20,239 nt of DNA from NCBI GenBank assembly GCA_001275005.1, contig JWZX01000554.1, positions 1-20,239 on the forward strand, written 5' to 3'. The translations under genes were made by a program, and so were the position numbers. Positions 7,851 through 14,951 of this stretch are shown here, in pieces. This stretch comes from Chrysochromulina tobinii. Taxonomy: Eukaryota; Haptophyta; Prymnesiales; Chrysochromulinaceae. The first letter of the stretch is position 1. Each line of letters opens with the position of its first letter. Below the pieces are notes generated by a model. That model did not search any database, was not told the DNA's origin, and was given only the letters and a program-made list of their open reading frames with translations.

Positions 7851-9521
7851 ATGCCAACGAGCCAGAACGATCCGGCGAACCCGGCCAACGGGACGCCGCC
7901 TCGCCCGCCACCTAAGCTCCTTGATGGCGCTGAACCCATACGGACAGCCGTCAAAGTCCGGCCGCACACCGTCGCAGCACCGACCGGCGAGATTATTGGC
8001 TATCCATTGCGCGCTCAGCAGGCACTCGCAGCGATGAGAATCGACAGCCCTAACGCAAAGCGGCACACGGTTCGCTGCGTGGCGGACGACCATTATGCAA
8101 TATCGCACGTCTCGCTGCCGCTACCCTTGCCGCTCAGGTGGGCTGTGCTCGCGGGACGGCATCGGAGGCTGGGTTCAGGTTGCGTGCCGGGCCTGCGCAT
8201 GCTGCCCGAAGAGATATGGGAGCGCATCTTCCACTTCGCGGTGACGAAGCTGGACGTACCCAATGCCATCGAGTTCGGCGACCCGCCGCGCCCCGTCGAC
8301 AGCCCGCGGGGCCGGTTCCACTGCGGCCTCGCCCTCAATGCCATGGTGTCGCAGCCGACCATGTACGAGACGCTCATGGTGCCGCTCGTCGAGAGCGCGC
8401 TCGAGGGGTACAGCAGCGCGCTGGTCACCTTCGGCCCACGTGGCTCGGGCAAGTCGCACACGCTCGAAGGCCCCCCGCGTGGCGTGAGTGCGAGCGGCGA
8501 CAGCGGCGCCGGCGGCGCCGACGGCTCGTGTGGCGCGTGCAGCCCCGAAGGCGCCGGTGAGAGCGGCGAAGGTGGCGAGATTGCGACCGGCGCCGCCGGA
8601 GGCGCCCGCGCGGCGGACGAGGGGCTGATGCGCAAGGCGCTGCGCCACACGCTCCTCGCGCTGCACCGCCGGCACGGCGCGAAATGGGGCGCCCAGAACG
8701 AGTGGGCGCGCTTCGCGTGCTTCGCAGTGCATAAGCGGATCGTGTACGACATGCTGGCACCCGACGCGCCGATGCCGCGCAAGATCGTGCGCACCGACGC
8801 GGCGGGTGGGCGTTGCCACGCGTACGTCGACCGGCTGCATGCGCCGCCCGTGGCCAATCTCGCCGACTGCGATGCGCTGCTCGACGCAGCCCGAGCCGCG
8901 CGCTACCGGCTGCCCGTGTGCCCATCATGTGCGAACTGGACGCGCGAGCTCGACCTGTTCTGGACGCTGCACATCCGCGAGGGGCCCCTGGGCGGCGGCA
9001 GCCTCAGCTTCGTCAAGCTCGCCGGCCTCGACCGGCGTCAGCGGTGCAACGAGTGCCGCCCCCTGCCCACTACCAACCCCCACGGAAGGGCCGACGGGCA
9101 TCAAACGGTTTCGTCACTCTCCGTCGTGCTGTCGGCCCTGGCAGATGGCAAGACGACGTACGTGCCCTACCGCGACTCGCCCACGACGGAGTTGATGCAG
9201 GAGATGCTCTGTGGGCGTGCCAAGGTTGCGTGGCTCGCGCACGTCGTCCCCGGCCCCGAGGGTGACTTTGACGAGACCGTCGCCACACTGCAGGCCACAG
9301 TGCGTGTGGGCAAGATCCTAAATACGCCGCAGCGGCTGCCGCACGGGCTGCAGGTGGCGGAGCGCGCGGCCGAGGCGCGCGAGATCGAGGAGCTACAAGG
9401 GCTGCTCAAGGCGAGGTCGCGCCTGAGCAGCAGGCCTGCTCCTGGGACTCCCAGCGGCCCGAGCCTGGCGCAGCGGGCCGTTGAAGGCGTGCGGCCGAGC
9501 ACTCCGCCGGAGGTCACCTGA
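7851..9521 (+). CDS. Divergent kinesin-like motor domain protein
   Basis: A 556-residue protein matching a kinesin motor from end to end but with eroded catalytic motifs. Strand beta-1 is RTAVKVRPH (31-39). SQPTMYETLMVPLVESALEGYSSALVTFG leads into the P-loop GPRGSGKSHT (195-204; kinesin consensus GQTGSGKT). A Gly/Ala/Glu-rich insertion (211-255) follows, then GLMRKAL (kinesin GIIPRAL). At the switch I position NxxSSRSH is absent (CPSCANWTRELDLFWTLHI instead). Switch II is KLAGLDRR (consensus DLAGSER). The alpha-4/5 region is well kept (SSLSVVLSAL, YVPYRDSPTTELMQEML, DETVATLQATVRVGKILNTP). A short Glu/Ala helix near 500-522 may be a neck coil. With switch I altered, ATP hydrolysis is doubtful; microtubule binding may remain. 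Residues 118-130 (LPEEIWERIFHFA) look like an F-box start. An unspliced intron around residues 86-110 (acceptor-like ctcag at 8133-8137) cannot be excluded. Confidence 0.75.
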   Translation: MPTSQNDPANPANGTPPRPPPKLLDGAEPIRTAVKVRPHTVAAPTGEIIGYPLRAQQALAAMRIDSPNAKRHTVRCVADDHYAISHVSLPLPLPLRWAVLAGRHRRLGSGCVPGLRMLPEEIWERIFHFAVTKLDVPNAIEFGDPPRPVDSPRGRFHCGLALNAMVSQPTMYETLMVPLVESALEGYSSALVTFGPRGSGKSHTLEGPPRGVSASGDSGAGGADGSCGACSPEGAGESGEGGEIATGAAGGARAADEGLMRKALRHTLLALHRRHGAKWGAQNEWARFACFAVHKRIVYDMLAPDAPMPRKIVRTDAAGGRCHAYVDRLHAPPVANLADCDALLDAARAARYRLPVCPSCANWTRELDLFWTLHIREGPLGGGSLSFVKLAGLDRRQRCNECRPLPTTNPHGRADGHQTVSSLSVVLSALADGKTTYVPYRDSPTTELMQEMLCGRAKVAWLAHVVPGPEGDFDETVATLQATVRVGKILNTPQRLPHGLQVAERAAEAREIEELQGLLKARSRLSSRPAPGTPSGPSLAQRAVEGVRPSTPPEVT

Positions 9522-9807
9522 GGGCATCGATCTGGGCAAAGCAGCGCCGGCGGCCTCGGGGAGAACGGCTGAGGCGGAAGGCGCCGAGGACCCACAGTAC
9601 CATGAGGAGCGCAAAGCGGTTTCACTCACACATCAGCCGAACGCGAAAACCCACAGGACGTGTCTTGTGTCGCTGGATACGACGATAGGTGTCGAGGTCA
9701 CGCGCCGACGGCTTGATCTTAGTGCGTCGCGCGTCGCGGACACCCGGGCTTGAACCGTGGACACGTGCTCGTCGGCAGCGTGTGTGCGCAGCATATTGCG
9801 GAATCGA

Positions 9808-9820
9808 CCGCCCCGGGCGG
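9808..9820. other. GC palindrome CCGCCC-C-GGGCGG
   Basis: A perfect 6-bp inverted repeat with one central base, in noncoding DNA 290 bp after the kinesin stop and 28 bp before a second palindrome. Confidence 0.5.
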
Positions 9821-9847
9821 AACCGTCGACGTCGTACCGATCAAAAC

Positions 9848-9864
9848 CCGGATCTCAGATCCGG
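9848..9864. other. Palindrome CCGGATCT-C-AGATCCGG
   Basis: A perfect 8-bp inverted repeat around a single C. It could be a short hairpin in RNA or a symmetric protein-binding site; nothing nearby decides between these. Confidence 0.5.
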
Positions 9865-10589
9865 ACGTACAGAGTACGCAGCGGGTGTGTCCGTGCGCGC
9901 GCGGCATGTCCGTCCGTGACCGTGTGGCGCGGTCGCCCCGTATCGCTATGGTGGCGGGTATAGCCGAGTGACGGAAAAAAGCTAACTAGCACTATTAGCG
10001 ATCCCGCTCGCACCGCCACGGCCCACACGCGAGATGTACGCGAGATGAGCTCGCAGGAGAGGCCCCGGAGACTCACTCTCCGCTTCCCAAGCTCCGACGG
10101 CGGGGTGACGTATACCCGCTCTCACTGGGTCCTCGCCTGATAGAAGCCCCCGAGCGCCGTTTGTGCATACCCGGACTCATCATGTGCCCGGACTGCGATC
10201 CCGCAACGGCCGTCTGATTTCTGCTAGCCACCTCGTTCCACGCCCATCTGTGTTGAGTGATCCTGCAACTGAGCCTTGCCTAAAGGCTTGGAGCCTGCCT
10301 TAGTTCAGCCCGCGCCTTCGTGCTCTACCCAAAGCAGGAGTGCAGGAGAGCCATCTCGACGGACGTGCAGCACTATTTGCTCAGTGTGCAAGCCCTGGAC
10401 TAAAGCTTACTTCGGCTGGCTCCTTCGCCCCTGCCTGGAGGTCTGCTGTCGGCTCGCAGTCGGCCGATGATTGTGTACACGAGATACAGTCACGAGATGA
10501 CTGTCATCTGCTAATGGTCACCGCCGGCCTGTCGCCGGTGCGCCTACACAACTTCCCCCACAGCACGGGAGCGGGGGCGGGGGAAAGCG

Positions 10590-11902
10590 TCAGCTGTGCG
10601 AGCTCTTCTGGCGCTTGACCCAGCCGCCGCCGCCTATGGCGCCGCCGCCGAGCTGCCCCATGCTCCCCGCCGCCATCGACGATTGCTGGCGGATGCGCGC
10701 GAGCGAGCCCGCGGCGCCGAGCTGACCAGCGAGCGCCTTGGAGAGAAGGTCGTTGGCGACGCCCGCGGAGCGATCGGGTGCGACTGGTGCGGGTGACGGG
10801 AACACGTCCCTCGCGAAGCCCTCCTTGCCGTCTCGTGAGCTCGTCGTACTTGACGCATCGTCGGCTTGGGTGGAGTATCCAACGTCAGCATCCTGGGAGT
10901 GTGCAACGGAGCAGAGGAGCTCAAGCATGTTGGCTGGCTTGTCTGGTGGCTTGTCGGCCACCGGGGCCGCGGCGAGGCTACACGCCGGCAACACGGCGGA
11001 CGCCCCTAAGGGCACCGCGGCTGCGTGCATGCCTTGGGCGATGAGCGCCGCCTGTACCGCCTGTACCGGCTGCTGCAGCATCGCCTCTCGAGGCGAAAGC
11101 GCTGGCAGTTGCTCGGCCGGCACCTGCAGCGCCGGCGGCTGCTCCGCCGGCAGTTGCGGCTGCCATAGCTGCGGTGGTAGCGTGCGCGCGTCTCGCTCAG
11201 AGGCACCGTCCGCGTCCATTGCGCGCTCGACGCCTCTGACCATAGCAGCGGCCAGTCCGGCAGCTCGCGGTCGATGCACGAGCAGCCGAGGAGCTGGAGC
11301 GTTCGGCGAGCCCGGAAGCGGCAGCAGGCCAGCATGTTCGCCGTTGGGCGTGGCGACGGCCGCAGGTCCTGTTGTGAGCAGCGCCTCAGGGCTCTGCAGG
11401 AATTGAGCGGATGAGCTATGGCCTGCGGCAGCTGCTGCTGCGAGGGCTGCGGCAGCAGCAGGGTGGGTGCCGAAATGCACGCCGCCCATTCCATCCTGGC
11501 AAAGGCCCCCGGCTGCGTGGCCTGCTGTGAGACTGGCGAGGGCGCTCTCAATGGCGCCGAGGGCAAGCTGCTGCGGATGGGCTGCAGCTGGTGACAGAGA
11601 CTGCTGCATGGCGAGGTTAGCTGTTGCGGCATCGGGGCTATATCCCAATATACTCTGGACGAGCAGCCGCTCAAGGTCTAGAAAGCGTTGCTGAAGTGAA
11701 TCGTTCGACGCCTTGGCGGCGATCAGGCGCGCCTGCAGCGCGCTGATCGCCCTGCGCTGATCATCCCTCTCAGTCCGCAGGGCTTCGATTTCAGCGACCT
11801 GCGGGAAGAGGAGTGCTGTGAGCAAAAGGAACTCACCGAGGCAGGATCGCGGCAGGGTGCCTGGCCTGCTGAGGCACGCACTAGCTGCTGATGATCTGCC
11901 AT
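10590..11902 (-). CDS. Leucine-zipper/coiled-coil protein with Ala/Pro/Gln-rich region
   Basis: The main exon (11798-10590) has no usable ATG before its coiled coil; the frame opens with TTG at 11825. Joining 11902-11837 to 11798-10590 across a 38-nt candidate intron gives an ATG (MADHQQLVRAS) and a 424-residue product. Residues about 23-75 are a leucine-zipper-like coiled coil (VAEIEALRTERDDQRRAI to LQQRFLDLERLL). The rest is low-complexity, rich in Ala, Pro, Gln and Ser, with a small internal repeat PAEQ(P/L)PAL and a Gly-rich basic end (GGGWVKRQKSSHS). The zipper resembles that of bZIP transcription factors, but the preceding basic region (N-x7-R pattern) is absent from what I can see. An acceptor-like cctcctcgcag just before the ATG allows an upstream exon. 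No function is assigned. Confidence 0.6.
11799..11836 (-). other. Candidate 38-nt intron in leucine-zipper gene
   Basis: On the minus strand GTGAGT at 11836-11831 is a consensus donor and tcttcccgcag ending at 11799 is a consensus acceptor with a pyrimidine tract. Removal joins an ATG-bearing 22-codon exon in phase 0 to the coiled-coil frame. At 38 nt it is shorter than most spliceosomal introns, which is the main doubt. Confidence 0.5.
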
Positions 11903-12160
11903 CGACTGCGAGGAGGCCAGTACACAGGGTACGGTCCTAGAAGGAATTCGATGCAGCTTGCGCCGTGAGAAAGCTCGCCGGGAAAAAAATCTGCTTTCAT
12001 CTCCCCAAAGATACCCGAGGTTCAGGTCACGTTCGGCGCGAAGACCGTATGCATAATGACTAAACACGAACTGTATCGTGAAAAAAGCCCCGGGGCATCG
12101 AATTGAAAAGAAAATCAAATCATGAACACACGTAGCAAGGGAGGGCGACGGCGATGATGA

Positions 12161-13720
12161 TTAAGTTTGTGGCGAGCCAGCCCGACTGCTCACGTGCGGC
12201 GCGTCCTCCTCGTCAATAATCGCGAACCGCTCGAGACGCTGCTCTCTCCAAGGAGACGGTGCCGCCTGCCACGGGCGCGAGCCGCCACGCGCCTGTCGCC
12301 CGCGCCCTTGGCCGCGTTGCTCCTCGCCGGCCGCCGCCACCCGCGTCCGTCGACGCTCCGCCTCCCGCTGCCGCTCCGCCGCCTCCTCGTGCTGGTGCGC
12401 GAGCCGTTTCGCCACGCCCAGGGCAGCATGCATGCGCAGCACCAGCGTGCGCAGGTTTCCCGCCTGTTTGGCACTCACGGCGGTGACGGCGGAACCTCGC
12501 AAGACATCTGGTAGCACGGCCGCAGCCGCCGCCATCTCGGGCGCCTCTGCCGGTGCGCCGCCAGGGGCGCCGCCCACGCCCACGCCCACGCCCTCGCCCT
12601 CGCCCTCGCCCTCGCCCACGCCCACGCCCACGCCCTTGCCTTCGCCCTCGCCCTTGCCCACGCCACAGCCAGCGCCGGCGCCGCCATCGCCTCCGATGAG
12701 CCCAGGCAGCTCGCCCTCGGCCCGTAGGCGTGCCACGGCGGAGCGGAGCGCGCGCAGCTTCGCGGGCGCCCCCTCCACGTCTGCCTTGTTGGCCACCAGG
12801 AGGCAAGGGCGCTGTCCGAGACCCGGGAGATACAGCTCGAGCTCACGCTGGAGTTTCGTCAGCTGCGAGATTGCTGGCTGCTCCGACTCGAGATCGAGCA
12901 CGTAGCACAGGAGCGAGGTGCGCTCGATGTGGCGCAGGAAGCTGTGCCCGAGCCCGCGGTTGGCGTGTGCGCCGTCCACCAGGCCAGGGATGTCGGCAAG
13001 TGTGAATTCGGCGTGCGCCGACGCGCGCACGCGGCCCAGGTGCGGGTGCAGCGTGGTGAACGGGTAAGGCGCCACCTTGGGAACGGCGTTGGAGAGGGCG
13101 CGGAGGAGCGAGGACTTGCCCGCGTTCGGGAAGCCGACGAGCCCCACGTCCGCGATCAGTTTCAGCGAGAGCAGCAGCGTTGCCGCCTCGCCTGCACCGC
13201 CGTCCTCGGCGATGCGCGCGTGCTGCTGCAGCCCCTGACGGAAGGAGGCGTTGCCGCGGCCGCCGCGCCCGCCCCGCGCGACCAAGATGCTGTCGCCGTC
13301 CGTGAGCAGCTCGGCCAGAGTCGTGCGCGGCGCGTCCGGCGGCTCCATGCGCGACGTTCGCGATGGGCTCGGCAAGCCCAGCCGTTCGACGAGCGTGCCG
13401 CACGGCACCCTCAGCTCCATCGTCTCGCCGCGCGCGCCGTGCATATCGCTGCCCATCCCGTTGGTGCCCGAGGCGGCCTTGAAGTTCTTCTTTTCCAGCT
13501 GCAGGTCGGTCACGTTGTGATCCGCGCGCAGCACCACGTCGCCACCATTGCCTCCGTTGCCACCGTTCGGCGGGCCAAACGCGACATTCGCGTCGCGGAA
13601 CATGCTCGCGCAGCCCTTTCCGCCGTCGCCGCCGGCCGTGAGTATGCGTACGCGGTCCACGAATCTCCGGCGCGTCGAGCGCGGCGCGTCTACTGCGCTC
13701 GTCAAGAAGCGTCGCCGCAT
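12161..13720 (-). CDS. Obg/CgtA-family GTPase (probably organellar ribosome assembly GTPase)
   Basis: Obg GTPases assist assembly of the large subunit of bacterial-type ribosomes, including those of mitochondria and plastids. From the ATG at 13720 the product is 519 residues. The glycine-rich Obg fold spans about 20-185 (FVDRVRILTAGGDGGKGC, PNGGNGGNGGDVVLRAD, RGGRGGRGNASF). The G domain has G1 GFPNAGKS (196-203), switch TT (222-223), G3 DIPG (243-246), G4 NKAD (311-314) and G5 SAK (416-418). Between G4 and G5 a Gly/Val/Glu insertion of about 53 residues (343-395) is encoded by a hexanucleotide repeat. The C-terminal tail is Arg/Glu-rich. The N-terminus MRRRFLTSAVDAPRSTRRR looks like a mitochondrial presequence. 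The frame stays open upstream, with another ATG at 13897 ([12 protein letters not shown]), so a 578-residue form is possible. The gene is divergent from UFC1. Confidence 0.88.
   Translation of the reverse strand: MRRRFLTSAVDAPRSTRRRFVDRVRILTAGGDGGKGCASMFRDANVAFGPPNGGNGGNGGDVVLRADHNVTDLQLEKKNFKAASGTNGMGSDMHGARGETMELRVPCGTLVERLGLPSPSRTSRMEPPDAPRTTLAELLTDGDSILVARGGRGGRGNASFRQGLQQHARIAEDGGAGEAATLLLSLKLIADVGLVGFPNAGKSSLLRALSNAVPKVAPYPFTTLHPHLGRVRASAHAEFTLADIPGLVDGAHANRGLGHSFLRHIERTSLLCYVLDLESEQPAISQLTKLQRELELYLPGLGQRPCLLVANKADVEGAPAKLRALRSAVARLRAEGELPGLIGGDGGAGAGCGVGKGEGEGKGVGVGVGEGEGEGEGVGVGVGGAPGGAPAEAPEMAAAAAVLPDVLRGSAVTAVSAKQAGNLRTLVLRMHAALGVAKRLAHQHEEAAERQREAERRRTRVAAAGEEQRGQGRGRQARGGSRPWQAAPSPWREQRLERFAIIDEEDAPHVSSRAGSPQT
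12571..12660 (-). repeat. Hexanucleotide minisatellite inside the Obg G domain
   Basis: Fifteen consecutive hexamers on the plus strand are cgccca or cgccct, two beginning tgccct/tgccca-like and one tgcctt. On the coding strand they read as Gly-Val, Gly-Glu and Gly-Lys dipeptides. Blocks alternate (three cgccca, four cgccct, three cgccca), pointing to expansion by slippage or unequal exchange. Confidence 0.92.
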
Positions 13721-13887
13721 TTCCACAAGGTTTCCTTGCAAAACTTCCTTACATGAACTAACATTCAACTTCAACGCTCTCAGAAACTGAATCGCCTTCA
13801 GCCGGGGATGCCTTGAACTTCCGCGTTTACCGCGAAAAGACTGTACGAAAAGGCTCTCTGGAAGGAGCCAGAGTCGCCAGAACCCAT

Positions 13888-13986
13888 GTGATGACATCTC
13901 CGACTCTCGCGACCGGCTCTTGCACACACCACCAGAAGCAATGCACTCACTGTTCAAACCCACTCGATTCCCCCGCACTGTAACAG
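13888..13986 (+). other. Candidate intron splitting the UFC1 start codon
   Basis: UFC1 homology extends upstream to [10 protein letters not shown] but no in-frame ATG exists back to the stop at 13889. An acceptor (gtaacag) ends at 13986. If the preceding exon ends in AT at 13886-13887, followed by the donor GTGATG, splicing creates AT/G then GCG GAG (M-A-E), like the Met-Ala-Asp start of human UFC1. The donor is weak in sequence, so an exon further upstream remains possible. Confidence 0.4.
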
Positions 13987-14539
13987 GGCGGAGAGCTCCG
14001 GGCCCGACGAGGCCACCAGATCCACCGTGCAGAGGCTGCCGTTGCTCACCATCAAGGCAGGCCCGCGGGATGGCGAGGAGTGGATCAAGAGGATGAAGGA
14101 GGAGTACATGGCGCTCATCGCTTACCAGAAGGTGAACAAGGAGGCGGGTAACGAGTGGTTTACCATCGAGTCCAACAAGACGGGCACGCGATGGACGGGC
14201 AAGGTGTGGTACGTGCACGATCTGCTCAAGTATGAGTTCGATCTCGAGTTTGAGCTACCCGTGGCATACCCGGGAGTGGCCCCTGAGCTCGCGCTACCTG
14301 AGCTCGATGGCAAGACCGAGAAGATGTACCGTGGAGGCAAGATTTGCCTCGACTCGCATTTCCGGCCGCTGTGGGCGCGCAACGTACCGCACTTCGGCAT
14401 CGCGCACGCAATGGCGCTTGGGATGGGCCCGTGGCTCGCGGTGGAGATTCCGGACTTGATCGCGAAAGGCAAACTCAAGTACGAAGGTGGCGGCGAGGGC
14501 AAGAGCGAAGCCAAGAGCGAAGCCGTCGCGCTCAACTAA
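13987..14539 (+). CDS. UFC1: UFM1-conjugating enzyme 1 (UFC1), E2 of UFMylation
   Basis: UFC1 takes UFM1 from the E1 UBA5 and passes it with the E3 UFL1 to targets such as ribosomal protein uL24 (RPL26) at the ER. Family wording is almost continuous: [74 protein letters not shown], then KICL with the catalytic cysteine (codon 14345-14347), [18 protein letters not shown] and [11 protein letters not shown]. About 184 residues from the predicted start, against 167 in human; the excess is a Gly/Lys/Glu/Ser C-terminal tail. Homology begins before the GTG at 14027: the codons for DEATRSTV match DEATRRVV of human UFC1. The first base given here is the third base of a start codon probably split by an intron (13888-13986). 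The gene converges on the Dus gene and is divergent from Obg. Confidence 0.93.
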
Positions 14540-14754
14540 ACTTGTGAGCTCTTGCGGCTGTCCGAGCACGCGAGACACTCACACTCCACTGGCACTGCCT
14601 ACGCGCCGCGGTCGGGGGCACACGACACGGCGTACTACTGTACTGCAGCCACTGACTCATGCGACTTTCCCGCATTGTCATGCCACCCATGCGTGCCGCT
14701 GAGTGCGCGTGCGGCCTACGTGTGGCCCCAAGATAGCCATTAAAGGAGCCGATT

Positions 14755-14798
14755 CCGGCCGTACCGGCCGGGACCCGGGTGCGCGGGGAAAACCCGGG
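14755..14798. terminator. Two hairpins in series between convergent genes
   Basis: CCGGCC (14755-14760) pairs with GGCCGG (14766-14771) around GTACC. CCCGGGT (14774-14780) pairs with ACCCGGG (14792-14798) around an 11-nt loop. The position between two facing 3' ends resembles the hairpin at 6688-6710. Terminator function is inferred from position only. Confidence 0.4.
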
Positions 14799-14810
14799 AA
14801 ATGAACAAAT

Positions 14811-14835
14811 GATAGCTTTTAAGATAGCTTTTTAA
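14811..14835. repeat. Tandem GATAGCTTTT(T)AA
   Basis: GATAGCTTTTAA (14811-14822) is followed directly by GATAGCTTTTTAA (14823-14835). It is an AT-rich duplication in noncoding DNA next to the hairpins. Confidence 0.85.
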
Positions 14836-14951
14836 TTCGAGGCCGTCGTCCCGGCGCGCGGGTCTGCGACCTAGAGTCGGGTCTAGTACGGCGTCGGGTC
14901 GCGCTGCAAACCGACGTTGGCTTCCGCTATACCCCCTGTGCGCCTGCCATC

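Larger units (their letters stand above)
9522..10589. other. Intergenic region of about 1.07 kb without recognisable gene
   Basis: This gap separates the convergent kinesin (+) and leucine-zipper (-) genes. All frames here are short and without family resemblance. I looked for tRNA T-arms: ggcttgaac at about 9748-9756 gives GTTCAAGCC on the minus strand, but no matching acceptor stem exists. Two compact perfect palindromes lie at 9808-9820 and 9848-9864. Much of 9660-9960 is rich in CCCGGG and CGCG motifs. Confidence 0.55.
14540..14951. other. Convergent intergenic region between UFC1 and Dus genes
   Basis: No gene is seen. It contains two GC-rich hairpins in series (14755-14798), a 12/13-bp tandem duplication (14811-14835) and a stretch rich in gtcgggt/gcgtcgggtcgcg before the end of the Dus gene. 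It presumably carries both 3'UTRs. Confidence 0.55.

Noticed and set aside
9719-9775. tRNA-like T-arm on the minus strand (GTTCAAGCC)
   Set aside because: The T-stem has a mismatch and no complementary acceptor or anticodon arm lies at the right distance.
12929-13756. 275-codon plus-strand frame opposite Obg
   Set aside because: Shadow of the Obg G domain; Arg/Ala-rich with no motif.
13786-14218. Obg frame extended to 14218
   Set aside because: The extension overlaps the UFC1 coding exon antisense and has no Obg homology; only the ATG at 13897 was kept as an alternative.
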